NCBI GenBank assembly: GCA_026874595.1
Contig: CM049320.1
Location: forward strand, 3,291,464 to 3,355,463
DNA from: Sipunculus nudus
Taxonomy: Eukaryota > Annelida > Sipuncula > Golfingiida > Sipunculidae
Reading direction: 5' to 3'
Length of the DNA stretch: 64,000 nucleotides
Positions 22,561 to 34,268 of this stretch are shown here, one piece after another. Each line of letters starts with the position of its first letter. The first letter of the stretch is position 1. Position numbers and translations under genes: made by a program. The notes beneath the pieces were generated by a model, which was given only the letters and a program-made list of their open reading frames with translations, searched no databases and had not been told where the DNA came from.

Positions 22561-23161
22561 CTAGGAAACAAAGGGAAAGAATCAGTATTTACAGAATTGT
22601 GGAGTCACTTTCATCAACATATTGTACTTTCTATACAGGATTAATTATTTACAACCTAATCCTACATTTGATACTACAACAAAATTATTACATTTCTTTC
22701 ATGTTGAAGTAAAGTGAAGCTTTAGTGGATGATTTGCATTTATGAAAATCTATTTGTATTTGTACCAATGCACACACAAATATTATTATTTAGATGCTTT
22801 AATCAGTTTCGTTTATTCCTATTTCTTTTTGTTTGCATGTTAATAATTCAATTAAAAGATAAACGATATAAAAAGATATTGAGTACAGACATGTGTATAC
22901 GCAAATTATATGAATTAGAATTTAAATCTATAATTAATGTTACATTTTAATCTATTTACAAGAAAAAAGGCTGTATAACAGAATTTTATTAGAAAAAAAA
23001 TATCAAAATTCGCCGATGATGAGTGAAAAGAATAAATACTGAGGGGTAAAAGAAAAGTCATAAACAATGTCATGGGCCTCATGTAATAATTTAGTCAAAT
23101 AAGAAAATCTACATTGCATCACATGTAAATCTCTATATAGACCGTTGCTGAAATAACGAAT

Positions 23162-23165
<4 letters not shown>
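22561..23165. other. No gene seen; possibly 3' tail of the LINE
   Basis: Very AT-rich. It may include the untranslated tail of the LINE remnant. No polyadenylated end or target duplication was fixed. Confidence 0.35.

Positions 23166-23214
<49 letters not shown>
23166..23214. repeat. (TA)n microsatellite at the left flank of the Ngaro element
   Basis: TA repeat ending six bases before the left end of the retroelement (23221). The right flank after 27883 also begins ATATATATAA. Confidence 0.95.
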
Positions 23215-23217
<3 letters not shown>

Positions 23218-23220
23218 TGT

Positions 23221-23302
23221 ATAATGTACTTACACATCATACAAAGATAAGGAATACCAAGAGGTGCTATGGCCGGGAGCCGCAAGACGCAAACTCCCCG
23301 CC
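23221..23302 (-). repeat. Ngaro repeat B2
   Basis: 82 bp beginning ATAATGTACTTACACATCAT on the plus strand. It differs from B1 (23576-23657) at a single base (G versus T near 23265/23620). It forms the outer 3' end of the element. Confidence 0.9.
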
Positions 23303-23357
23303 GTGTATTCAAAATACAGTTACATGAAATCAACCAGTATACGAATACATTGAAAAG

Positions 23358-23575
23358 AAAAAAAATTAAACGTGTGGCCCCCGCCACCACCTACACTGAA
23401 ATGACCAGCGTGGCCGACTAACGACACATGCCGACATGGTTGAACGCGTGTGCATGAATACTAATTACCCCCCCCCCCCCCCCCGCGAACCTTCCCAGTG
23501 TACAACGGTGATCAGCGTGTCAAGGTGCATTCCATTATACCTGTATAATGGGACCGCATTCCCATTATACCTTCC
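23358..23575 (-). repeat. Ngaro repeat A2
   Basis: About 218 bp matching A1 (27656-27879) with only a handful of differences: an A indel, two or three substitutions, and C17 versus C19 in the poly-C run. It ends CCCATTATACCTTCC directly before ATAATG of B1. An internal hairpin CCATTATAC-CT-GTATAATGG lies near the end. Confidence 0.9.
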
Positions 23576-23657
23576 ATAATGTACTTACACATCATACAAA
23601 GATAAGGAATACCAAGAGGTTCTATGGCCGGGAGCCGCAAGACGCAAACTCCCCGCC
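23576..23657 (-). repeat. Ngaro repeat B1
   Basis: 82-bp copy of B2, directly adjoining A2 with no spacer. The junction TTCC-ATAA-TGTAC mimics the joined ends of a circular intermediate. Confidence 0.9.
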
Positions 23658-23878
23658 AAAGCCGCCAGGTAATATAATAAAAATAGGTAGATTGTGTGTT
23701 GCGGGGAAGTCAGGCAGAAAACAAGTTGTACATGCATATGACATCTCATTACCCCCGTTTTAGTCAACAAGACTATTACTACGGTAAGCACGGGAAAAAA
23801 ATGTATAGTGAATCACTGCAACATATAATAATCCATACATATCGAATCTAATGCCGTTAAAACTCATTCGCACATTTT

Positions 23879-24885
23879 CTACCAATAACCATTGAGAGCG
23901 TTAGCAACGGTCAGTTCACTACCAAGTCTTTGAGCCAGCGGGCGAGTAATATAGTCAAGAACGGCGAGGCTGCGCCAGTCAACTGAATGTTCTCAATCGG
24001 AATCCCAACACTATGCATGAAGGTTGCTCCACCTCTGCGAAGACTATGGCCACTGTAAGCACGTGGGTCTTCACCAGCAGCCTGCAACAACTCACGTAGC
24101 CTAGTAACCAGGTATGTATGTGTGAGAGGTCGTGTCCGACCTTTTTTTATCGCTGTAAAGAAATGCAGGACTGTCGCGGTGCGCGGGTACTTCCAGAATA
24201 TGCCGCCGGATATAATACACAGCACAAACCGGCGAATTAGCAACACTGACCACGGGGATTTCCAAGATCCTCTCTTGGTATTGAATGGTCTTACTGCGGG
24301 TCACTCGGAGAATCATGCCCCATTCGGTAAATACAATGGCACTCCTTGTTAAATACTGCCCTTCCCGTGACTGAATTTTTGGGACTAAATTTGCTTTATG
24401 CAGCAATGCTCTGAAACCAAAAAATATACACGCCCACAAGGCAACATCATTCTGGCACATCAAATCCAACTGTAAAAACATCCTGAAACGAAGCTGGACC
24501 GAAATCGGCAGTTTTCTATGAATTTTGTGTCCTAAAATGCGACGAATACCTCTCAGCGTTGTCCGAGTGGCAAACGACTCGCGTATATCAGGGCACTGGT
24601 AGCCATAAAGCTTATGCAAGTATACCACAGCACTCAGATAGTTTTCAATACTTGTATATCGCATAGCTCTAGCCATGTAAATGACATACCTTGTTATATG
24701 GTCCGGAGTTGCCGGCAACGGTGCCTAATTCGTGATTTGACAAAATCGCAGGTAGTGTTTCCACTGACTCAAGCGGGTTTTGTATGAAGAATCAGACAGG
24801 GCCTTGCATCTTGCGATAATCACATCGGTGTCTAAATCCTGTCTCAGTTTCTCTGAAAATACACATGCGTTACTTACTATATCAC
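23879..24885 (-). pseudogene. Ngaro tyrosine recombinase, broken
   Basis: The recombinase would cut and rejoin the circular cDNA with the chromosome through a covalent 3'-phosphotyrosine. The frame opens at about 24885, overlapping the RNase H stop, and encodes an N-terminal core-binding-like segment (SSYKTRLSQWKHYLRF). It meets an in-frame TAG at 24725-24727 and resumes with ATPDHITRYVIYMARAM. The catalytic fold shows the first Arg in FGFRALLHKANLVP. A frame change near the A7 run (24142-24148) leads to the His-x-x-Arg box HSLRRGGATF. A second frame change near 23980 puts the region with the nucleophilic Tyr (preceded by Leu-Asp, near 23948) in another frame, ending at 23879. All expected catalytic residues can be located but not in one frame. 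Confidence 0.8.
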
Positions 24886-26567
24886 AATGTCAGGCACAAG
24901 TCGCATGAATGATCGCGGATCGCTTAATCGGCTCAACGCGTCCGCAGCTGAATTATCATGCGTGTTTATGTACCTCGCGGATATATAAAAATTGTTTTTC
25001 ACCGCTAACCAAAACAGCTGCCGAAGCCATCCCATGACGACTTTATTACGGCTGCGGCCTGTATTGAGCATGTACATCACTTGCGTATTATCAGTATAAG
25101 CAACCACATGTTTGTTTCGCCAACTGATGCCCCATCGTTCAGCAGCCATCAACACGGGAAACAACTCCAGCACATTTATATTTCCGTCGGCCGATTCTGG
25201 TATACAAGGGGACAACCACCACGGAGAGTCGCGGATCCACGCTGGATATACCGGATTACCCCGATCCCAGTCTAGACTCCTGCGAACCAGTCAGAGTTAC
25301 AATATGCACCAAATCCCGAATATGATGCATCGCAATGAAAGCACACCTCCGCATATTGAGTGGTATCAATTATTTTTGCCTTGCCATTAAACCAAGATGC
25401 AAATTGGAGCCACCATTGAATATCTTTACGGAATTCCTCGTTTAACCGTACCTTATGGTTCCATTCCGACACAGAGTTAGTCAAATTAATTATCCTTCGG
25501 GAGAAGGTGCGTCCACCTCGCACTACCGTTGAACAGTATGCAAAAATACCGCACAGAGCTTGAAGTTCGCGTTTTGTTGCTTTTCTTCGCTTGAAAAACG
25601 ACCTTAACAGTTCGTTTAATTTCTGTAATTTATCAGCTGACAATTTTAATTCCATATGCACACTGTCCACCAATATACCCAAAAATTTTACACAAGTGGT
25701 GGGCGATTGTACCTTTTTCCATAATATGCCAAAACCTAAAGTTCTTAAAAGCCTTATAAGGCACAACTGGCCCTGTCTACACTTCTCATAACCGTCGGCG
25801 ATAACAAGGAAATCGTCAAGATAATTAATTACACGGTATCCCTTGTTGAGCATTGCTCTAACGATAAAATTGGATATTCTTGTGAAAATGAAAGGAGCAC
25901 ATTTGACTCCAAAGCACAGAAAGTTGTCCGTATAAAACTCTGGTCCCTCTAATTCATTAGCGAACTGCCAGGATATACCTTGATATTTCCTGTGGTTTGG
26001 GTAAATAGGCACACACCTATATGCCTTAGCGATATCCACAACACTGAAATAACACCCCGGCGACATGAGTTTCACCACATCGTCTAAAGAACAATAACGA
26101 AATGATGGGACCTCCATATAAGAATTAATAGACCTACCTCGCGGCCTGCTACAATCCGTTATAGGCCTAATCCCACCACCGTCTTTTTCAATACAACCGA
26201 TCGCATGCACACAGTGTGGAGTTTCCCAGCTTCGGGAAAATTTGCCCTCTCGTATCTCTTCTCGTAACAAATCGTCCATGCGAGATTTTATGTCGTCGGT
26301 TGTGGCAGATTTATAATTGTAACAACGGTAAGATGGAATTTCATTAGAATTATCCACTATTTTAAACCCATTACAAACGCCGTCCCACAAGAATTCAGCA
26401 TCGGGGTCTACCGTTCCCTGTTTATACAGTTCATTGTACCATGCTTGCGGTTTCAGGGGAGAATAAACCCCGGCGATTGTATAACTATCCCTTGGGATAT
26501 TCGACGCCAACGATTGATATTTTATCTTATCATTTCCAGCGGTTATTTGTTCTAACTGAACATCAAG
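24877..26567 (-). pseudogene. Ngaro reverse transcriptase / RNase H, frameshifted
   Basis: The frame is open from 26567 to a stop at 25272-25274 and encodes the full RT palm: GIRPITDCSRPRG, motif A YFSVVDIAKAYRCVPI, motif B LCFGVKCAPFIF, the catalytic YLDDF, then FLGILVDS. It reaches the first RNase H aspartate in CFHCDASYSGFGAY. After a one-base frame change near 25275 the rest of RNase H follows: the Glu in NVLELFPVLMAAE, the Asp in VAYTDNTQVM, and DNSAADALSRL, ending at 24877. RT and RNase H were therefore one polyprotein. No ATG is favoured at the start; internal initiation or readthrough from gag is likely. The RT core itself has no stops. Confidence 0.88.
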
Positions 26568-26593
26568 TTATCCGAACGACTCCCCACTATATC

Positions 26594-27632
26594 CTAGTGT
26601 TTAGGCTGACTACTAGGCCTTACCTCGGCACCATCTTTCTTTACATTGGTGCACTCCCTAGCTTTGTGGTCCTTAGATTCACAAAAGTAACATGCGTGCT
26701 CACGGTTGCATGACCGACCGTCATTACAGCGACGAAAATTGTATCGCCAACAAATCTTTGTTGACGAATCTACCCCCGGTTCCTCCTGACGGGGCCTATA
26801 GTTCTCTCTACGCCTGTTCGACCTAGCCATAGCAATTGTGCCCTCTGTTCCCAGGAAGGTATTACATAACTCTGTATCAGAACCCCCATAATTCATCTCT
26901 CCAGCGGAAACTTTATCGTGTACCCCATTGTCATATTTCAAGAGGGCCTCAGTCGTGTAGATATTAGCGCATGCCTTGCCGGCCACAAAACACAAGTGTT
27001 GCACATAACCTAATGTATTATTGTGTCCCTCCATTATTTTTTTTTGACAGAATTCTCAATGAGCTGTGAATATATTCCCTAAAAGTCAATCTGTCGAAGG
27101 GTTTTTCCTCCCCTAACATGTCTTTAGGCCTTATTACTTCTGGTTTTAAAACGGGAGGAGGATTATTAGCGAAAAGACCGTGCTTACCAGCAGCCGTCTG
27201 GTCCGTTGACTGTACATTTGATTGCGCTGCCTGGAGAAGCGAGTCGAGCTTCTGGAGAGGATGTAGTTCTTGCGGGGCACCTTCCGCTCTGGCGGGCACC
27301 GTGCCCAACGCGCCCTGTGGTTCATAAACAGGCGAAGGGGAAGAACTAGTTGCTCTCAGGGTGGCAAGTTTCTTTTCCAGCAACTCTGTCTCTTGCATTA
27401 TGCGTGCCTCACTTCTTTTTGCTTCTTCCTTCTCAATCAGCAGTTTTAGGTACTCAACATACTCTACAGTACCTCTCGCTGGTTTCGCTGGTGGTGGCGG
27501 GGATAACTGTGAAGTCTTATCTTGGCTAGTCTGTGCAAGTAATTGTGGTGACTCCTTTCCAATATATAAACACTTCTTGCCCCGAGGTGGTTCGTGGCTT
27601 TCTCCACATGTTTTGCAGCGACGCCCCGACAT
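26594..27632 (-). pseudogene. Ngaro gag-like protein, frameshifted at an A9 run
   Basis: Starts at the ATG at 27632 (MSGRRCKTCGESHEPPRG), which lies just inside repeat A1. An N-terminal C-x2-C-x3-H-x7-C cluster is followed by a Pro-rich segment, a charged coiled-coil-like stretch (LKLLIEKEEAKRSEARIM) and a Gln/Ser-rich middle. The frame ends at 27018 just after an A9 run (T9 at 27037-27045 on the plus strand). A second frame from 27034 to 26594 continues with a conserved-looking middle domain, a CCCH finger (C-x7-C-x5-C-x3-H in CWRYNFRRCNDGRSCNREH) and a CCHC knuckle (CYFCESKDHKAREC). Nucleic-acid binding during packaging and reverse transcription is the family role. The A-run could be a true indel, a sequencing error or a programmed slip. 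Confidence 0.8.
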
Positions 27633-27655
27633 CTCTTACCTAACTTAACTAAACT

Positions 27656-27883
27656 AAAAAAAAAAATTAAACGTGTGGCCCCCGCCACCACCTACACTGA
27701 AAATGACCAGCGTGGCCGACTAACGACACATGCCGACACGGTTGAACGCGTGTGCATGAATACTAATTACCCCCCCCCCCCCCCCCCCGCGAACCTTCCC
27801 AGTGTACAACGGTGATCAGCGTGTTAAGGTGCATTCCATTATACCTGTATAATGGGACCGCATTCCCATTATACCTTCCATAA
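27656..27883 (-). repeat. Ngaro repeat A1
   Basis: The 5' outer repeat, about 225 bp, containing the same C-run (C19 at 27770-27788), the hairpin and the final CCTTCC-ATAA. Transcription is expected to start within or near it. The flank continues ATATATAATCGG. Confidence 0.9.
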
Positions 27884-28067
27884 ATATATATAATCGGTTT
27901 TACTGTATCGGTTCTCAAATGGAATTCCCTAATCATGAAACCAAAAAATTCACCGGTATTTAGCTCTCTTTACCAACATGGGTTTGATGAATGAAAATAC
28001 TATCCTGTCGCTCTATTCATAATCACAGTACTAACGAAGTCGCGTCTTGTACCTTGGTATATCTAAA

Positions 28068-28842
28068 TACAAGTGGCCCATGGGCTAAGACGCTCAGCTG
28101 AATTTGACATGTATTATAAAAATTAAGTGACCTAATTTCAGGATGCAAAGGAGACTTGCCAAGGACGTCCCTGGATATTACAATAGAACGTTCCAAGGAG
28201 AATCGATACACACCCTGTCTGTCTGGTAAGCAAATTTATATTTTTGGCCCGTAGCCCTCAGAATAAAGCTATTAGGTCAACAGAACCTAGTTTCAAATCT
28301 CCAGGAGTTTTCCAGAACTTGCATGGATGTTACATTAGATGATAATGTTTTCGGCACGTAGGTCCAAAATATAATTAAGTCATTATGACTTAATTTAAGG
28401 TTTCCAAGGAGATTTCTGTAGAATACCCTCGGATGTTGCATTTGATGCTTCTAGGCCTTACAGAAACGATTGGTGCCCATCTGATATTCAGGAAGCTCAT
28501 ATGACATCTTTTACTTATAGATCGCAGAATATAGGTCACAATGACCTAATTTCAGATTTTCTAGGGACATTTACCTGGGACCTCCTGCATGATACATTTG
28601 AAGATTCCACGTGTAATGGATACAATATGTGCCCCGTCTGACTTTCTGGGTGCTCATTTCATTTTTCGTCCTGTAGGTCGCATAATATAAGTCACCATGA
28701 CTAAATTTCAGGTTGCCAAGGAAATATGCCTAGGACCTCTCCAGATGTACAGTTTGAACTTTCCAGGTATAACTGTTTCAATGTGTGCCCTGATAACGGA
28801 GGGACTGACGGACGGACAAAGGGTGATAGCTAAAGCTCAGAT
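28068..28842 (+). mobile_element. HINE-like element related to family P3, ~155-bp core units
   Basis: It begins ACAAGTGGCCCATGGGCTAA followed by GACGCTCAGCTGA, a palindromic GGCCCATGGGC-type 5' end like the elements at 11302 and 48881. About five units contain the phrase GACCTAATTTCAGG or variants (about 28129, 28387, 28547, 28699), spaced about 155-160 bp where clear. The 3' part carries GACTGACGGACGGACAAAGG followed by GTGATAGCTAAAGCTCAG, a typical ACGG tract and terminal region. Confidence 0.6.
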
Positions 28843-31800
28843 GAAAAAAAGGGTCACATTCGATCCTCCGCAGGTTCACCTCGTGCTCTTTGTTTTACTC
28901 GGCCGGTGTTGGATGCGCTGCCTTGCGGTAAAACGAGAGTAACACCAGATTGTTTTCAAGCTTACCATTTACTTTCAAACCCACAGATATAAAGTAGCTG
29001 TACACTGACTCACCCAAGAGAAAATTGACCGTATACCTGTGGGCCCCGAATGTAATAAAAGATCGCGTAACTTGTCGGGTGACTTCACAGTATAGCGGCG
29101 AAAGCTTAAAAAGGGCCATATTTAAGGAGATACCCGTACCTCAGGTATAACAAGCTGAATGTGGTATCATTGTTACTGTCAGGATAACTAGTTTTTGAAA
29201 ATCGATGATGTGTTTAAGGGTGCACAATGCACTGATTTATTCCTTTTTTTTCTGCCAAACATGGGAAATTGTCTCGGCATTTTCTTATTTAATTAAATAA
29301 TGTCGTTAAAAGGCTAACATTGATGTTTATACCAACTCTATTTGAGAAAAAGGACAGAGAAATATATTTCATAGCAATTTATGGTAGTTATGGGTTTCAA
29401 GGCAAAAAAATAAAAACTAAATTTAAAAATTTATATATTTTTGCGCAAAATTAATATAATTTTAATATATTTCTAATACTGAACAAAACGAACTTTATAA
29501 AAAACGACAAGGATTTTCCGATTAATGATTCAGAATGTTCCTATGCTTTAAAAGTTCATTTGAAAGTAGTGACGTGGGAACAATGTCGTCTAAAACCCTC
29601 CCATTGTGACCACGCATTAATTCAAATTTTCAAACATCTGTCATTTCCACGATACATCGCATGCCAACTTTATAGGCATTTCTTACTCTGGTGAAATTAT
29701 ATGACCAGTGTAAATCGATAATGGTCATTTAAACTGTATGTGACGGAGAAGGAAAATATTTTTGTCATGGTAAACTGGCAACGAGATTTGAAGACCACTA
29801 GAAATCCCGAAATTTGACAATGTGTCTGAGTTTTTTTTTTAATTATTTAACCTTTACTCAATCGGTGTTTTAAGTATAAGCTGCGTCAAGGTCATGCAGG
29901 GGTCACTCGATCTTCTTCAGATTTAGGAAAGTTTCATTGCGTTAGTGCTCTGACATTAAAAAGAAATCCTCTTTATTAAGGAAATAACCTCCCCTTCCCA
30001 AAGTATATATTTCAAGCCTCCTATATTTATTGCATGTAATGACGCCGAATTCTCAATAATCACATACCTATTAATTCAAACAAATATATCACGCAAAAAT
30101 ATATTCCCTTAATTGAAGCAGCAGGCAATGTGGATCAAACATAACATTATAAAATGATTTATTATATAAGTTGATATGTCTCACAAAACAGCTAGTGTAA
30201 TACGAAATATCTAAATTTAACTATGTTGGACATAGGCTTACTTGCACTTTCACAGCTTATGCATTACAATAAATACCTTCTAAATATATGTAATGGACCT
30301 AGATATTTTTACCTGCCTGTCAAGGTGATATTATGTTCAACATCTGTTTGTGACGAAGTAAAAATGTTTCATTTTATACCTTTAGAAAGATCATTTGCCT
30401 ATCCCTTCCCAACGGTATCATGTACTTCTGGTTCGAGTCACGAATTTTCACAGTCATTCATAAAAAGTTTGCATCTTAAACTTGAACAGCCAAATATGAA
30501 TCCAAGGTCACTGTCATATGCAGTTAGGAACTTAGCTCCAATTATATAGTCTGCATGACAAATACTCAGTTACATGGACATCTTGATAAAATCTTTTCTT
30601 CCGTTCTTTGCTTCACTGGTCTGCTGTCCGTCAGCCAGCCTCGGAGCATTGTGTTACTGTCAAAGCGACATTATTCCGATTGGACACACCTCAGGCTAAA
30701 TCCCTTGCCAAACCTGAAACAATGTCACGTACCCCTTTATAAGAGATAAGGGAGGAATTTCTCTCGGACACCCCCATAGACGACTAGTCTATGTGTTTCT
30801 CCCGCTGTACCTTCCCTGCAGGAAACACATCCGTGTTGATCAATGCTTTTTTTAATAACAGTCAGATTAGTTTAGAAGAGAAGCTGACGGCTGTAGCTTT
30901 ACATTATCCCAAAAGTTCAGACAAAGTTTATTGAATGTTAGATTCACTGTCAAAGATCCTGTCTAATGAAAGAGATCATGGTTTATGTCGAAGTTATTTT
31001 TGTGATTATAGTGACAAATATTTCTGGGGATTTATAAAAAGTAATAGGTATACCAGGGATGCTTGTCCTGAGGTATGGTATGCTCTTCAGCGCTTTCTTC
31101 GTTTTACTTTCTGACAATTTTATTTTCCTCTTCATTATCCACGAAAACAAAACAATAGGCGTTAACTTAAAATATGAGGTTTTGCTTGTCATAAATAAGG
31201 GTCATAGGACAGTGCATAATCTTAAATATTTGTTTGCGTATTAGTGAATGGTTTGATGGATTGTTATAAAATATTATTTGCCAACTGATCTTTGATATTA
31301 TTTTTATTTTGCTCTTTATGCACAGGACAATTGGTGCCACGAATATTTTCAATTTTTTAAACACATTTAAACTGTACCAACATATTTGAGTGGGATAGCT
31401 GGAAAACTGATGTTTAAACCTTGTCCTTAGCTGCGTTGCAAATATGGATCGGGCAATTTGCCTGTGGCAATGCTAGGGCTATCTGGCATTTCTCAATGTT
31501 AACCGTGTCAGACTGAGAAATAAGGTAGGAAAGAAAATTTTCAGCTCAGCAATAGCATGTATCGGAATCTTTTTCATACAAAATAACTGACATCACTGTC
31601 AGCATGCAATTACTCTAGAAATACTGTAACACGTTATATACGTTAAATACTGTATAACGTTAACAAATGCAATTTGATGGACAATTTATTTAAACTTTTT
31701 CGTTTCGAGACCTCGCCTTTTCAACAAAGATGCTTTGTACAGTCCCATTTTGGATTCATCATTGAGGTCTGGCATCATATACTATGGCATTCTTGATGTT

Positions 31801-34127
31801 AACCTTTTCTATATGTCATACTAGCTGATAAACCCGGTACACCGGGCTTTTAACTTGGATTGGGTAGAAGTGTTTACTGAGACGAGGAATGTTGGTTCAT
31901 TTTGTTATTCTAAAAGTTGAAAGAAAATATACATTTATAGTGGGATACTGACTCAATATGATACGTAAAAAACTTTTTTTAACATTTATTTTGTGGCACT
32001 GTGCACGTGGCAAGAAATTCATATGCCGGTATATTTACCTTGAAGACCTGGTAAGTGATGATGTTTACATTTGCGAACCGGATTGGGACGTGGAGGCATT
32101 CAGATTTTCGATGATCTTTGACTGGTTACTATTGTTTGACGTATAAAGAATAGGTTGATGTGAGGCAGACATGAAAGATAAATTAAATGTACCTTTTTAG
32201 TTAAAGAAACTGTTCCTCACGAAAGAAACTGAAATATGCATACCTCGTTCGTAGCAGAAGCGGACCCTAGGGGAGTACAGGTGGTCCATACCCCCTTTTC
32301 AGCCTCCTCAACATTTTTTTTCGTATCAGACTAATTTTGAGGCCTGGATCCCCCGCCCCCACCATTTATCCGGAAATAGGGACTTAGGTTTTGCCATTAT
32401 GTATAAGGTTTTGCCATTAGTCCACCTTGGTCGAAATCCTCATTTTCTTAAAGCTAGAGTCATGTGTTTTTCACATTGACTGACCACGCACGTGGGTCAG
32501 AGCCTGGGTCAAATGTCAGGCGAAACATATATTAATAGGTCACTGATAGCAGGGGTTATTTAAATGCACAACAGTCCTTAATCCTGCGCTAGAGGCCACC
32601 ACACAGACAATCCGGTCTTGCCGAAGGCAGTACGACTTTTTGGTAACCTCCACGCAAATCCTAAAACACTCAAAAATCACTAAAAATGATGTGTACATTT
32701 AAATTGTTTATTCTTATATCGGCGAGGTCACTGTGGGAACAATAACCTTTAAAATGAGGTATGGCACTGTGTCATACGCAACGCGGTTCCAGAGAACATT
32801 TCGTACAAAGGGAGTGCGAATTGCATTTATAAGTATTAGATGTATCCGGTGATGCCCAAACTTACAGGGACAGATTTATATGTTTCATACCTATATAACA
32901 GTTCAACAGGGCTAAGAAATAAATGCTATATATAATCAGCAACGTAAGGGTCTTTATCTCATTGACAGCATCATGTATCAACAAAGAAAAGTATTAATGC
33001 CTTTCGTGCCGTTTTGAACATAACTGTTTTTGTGAAATTTACTTGACCTAATCTTGATTTTATCAGATCTAAAGTTTTGGTTTAACCGGCAGGGGCGAAA
33101 TTTCCATTTGTGAAATGTGTGTGTGTGTGTGTGGGGCGGGGGGGGGGGGGGGACCAGGACTTGGCATCTCCATGCACCCTCTCACCAGGGAAAATGGGGA
33201 CTTTCTTTTCTTTTCCTATCCCCCCCCCCCCCCCCAGAAAAAAAACACACACAAACAAGCGACCATTGCGGCGGGGTGTACTATATATAAAGCCGCGCAA
33301 CCATTCCAACACACTTTCCTCAATATATATAACGTTATTTGTGGTGGATCCAGGACACATACAATTCTCGTTAGGGGATTGGGCTGAGGGCATGTATTTT
33401 CAGACCTCAAAGCTAGCGCGGCTGTTGAGGGTGCACAGGCCAATCGGCACAGGGGGTAGATCAGGGAAGGAGTTGTCCCCCTAGTGTGGGCTTGAATAGT
33501 TTTAAAATTTTCATTTAAAATATGAGCTATTTTGAGCTCCTTGGTATAAAATAACAGGGAATATTCTCGATTAAGAAACCAAATAAAGGTAAACACCTTT
33601 ATCTTAGCAACTCTTTGGGGAATTGGGGGACGCTCCCTGTACTCTCCGCGTCCCACCACTAGTTATTTTTTTAAGTAAGTTATGATTTTAATCATGAAAC
33701 CTGCATGAATGACCTAATTTACTTTTAATGGCTGGGTTCTACAATGTCCAGCATATCGGTATATACACGTCATATTATCGACCAATTTAATGTTTTATGC
33801 ATTTCAGAAAATCTGCAATTCATTGATATGTAAGGAACTTTGCAAAACTGTATGGTAAATGACGGTTATTATTGCAGATTGAAATCACAGCCTATTTTAA
33901 TGGCTGTCATAAAATTTATGACAAAATGACTTTGATTGATTTGCAAAATGTGTGTCTGGGGTGGGGAGGGGGGTTGAATCGTTGGGGGATGGGTGGGGGT
34001 GGGGTGGGGAAACTACCCAATATAATCATCACACTACATTGAATGACAAGCCATGGATCGACTTATTTCAATGGCAAAAGGTATAATGTAAGACAGAACG
34101 GCAATTCGGCATTTCATGGAAACAAGT
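28843..34127. other. No gene seen in 5.3 kb
   Basis: AT-rich, with only short ORFs lacking any family features. Notable small items are a 6-bp perfect hairpin CCCGGT-AC-ACCGGG (31833-31846), embedded in CTAGCTGATAAACCCGG, and pieces like the 8063 element at about 32256 and 33343. Poly-G (about 33137-33151) and poly-C (about 33222-33235) runs face each other 70 bp apart. Confidence 0.4.
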
Positions 34128-34268
34128 GTAAATTATCTAAAAAAAGTGTCAAATTATCTAAAATAAAGTGTCAAATTATCTAAAAAAAGTGTCAAATTAT
34201 CTAAAAAAGTGTCAAATTATCTAAAAAAGTGTCAAATTATCTAAAAACGTGTCAAATTATCTAAAAAG
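34128..34268. repeat. ~20-bp minisatellite, seven units
   Basis: Units of the form AAAAAAGTGTCAAATTATCT, differing mainly in the length of the A-run, which changes unit length by one to three bases. Confidence 0.9.

Larger units (their letters stand above)
23221..27883 (-). mobile_element. Ngaro-type tyrosine-recombinase retrotransposon (DIRS order)
   Basis: Read on the minus strand the order is repeat A1 (27883-27656), gag (27632-26594), RT/RNase H (26567-24877), tyrosine recombinase (about 24885-23879), repeat B1 (23657-23576), A2 (23575-23358), a 55-bp spacer and B2 (23302-23221). Split direct repeats in the pattern A1-ORFs-B1-A2-B2, with a tyrosine recombinase instead of a DDE integrase, define the Ngaro group. 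DIRS1 itself has inverted ends and a methyltransferase domain, neither seen here. ATAA occurs at the left end, the B1/A2 junction and the right end, as expected if a circular DNA intermediate inserts by site-specific recombination at a short core. All three genes are disrupted, so this copy is not autonomous as sequenced. Confidence 0.88.

Noticed and set aside
23221-27883. DIRS1-type or LTR retrotransposon instead of Ngaro
   Set aside because: Repeats are direct and split, not inverted, and there is no methyltransferase. There is also no DDE integrase, aspartic protease or simple LTR pair.
33082-33659. Overlapping frames of 90-147 codons on both strands
   Set aside because: They are generated by facing poly-G and poly-C runs. 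No family similarity, and the strands compete.
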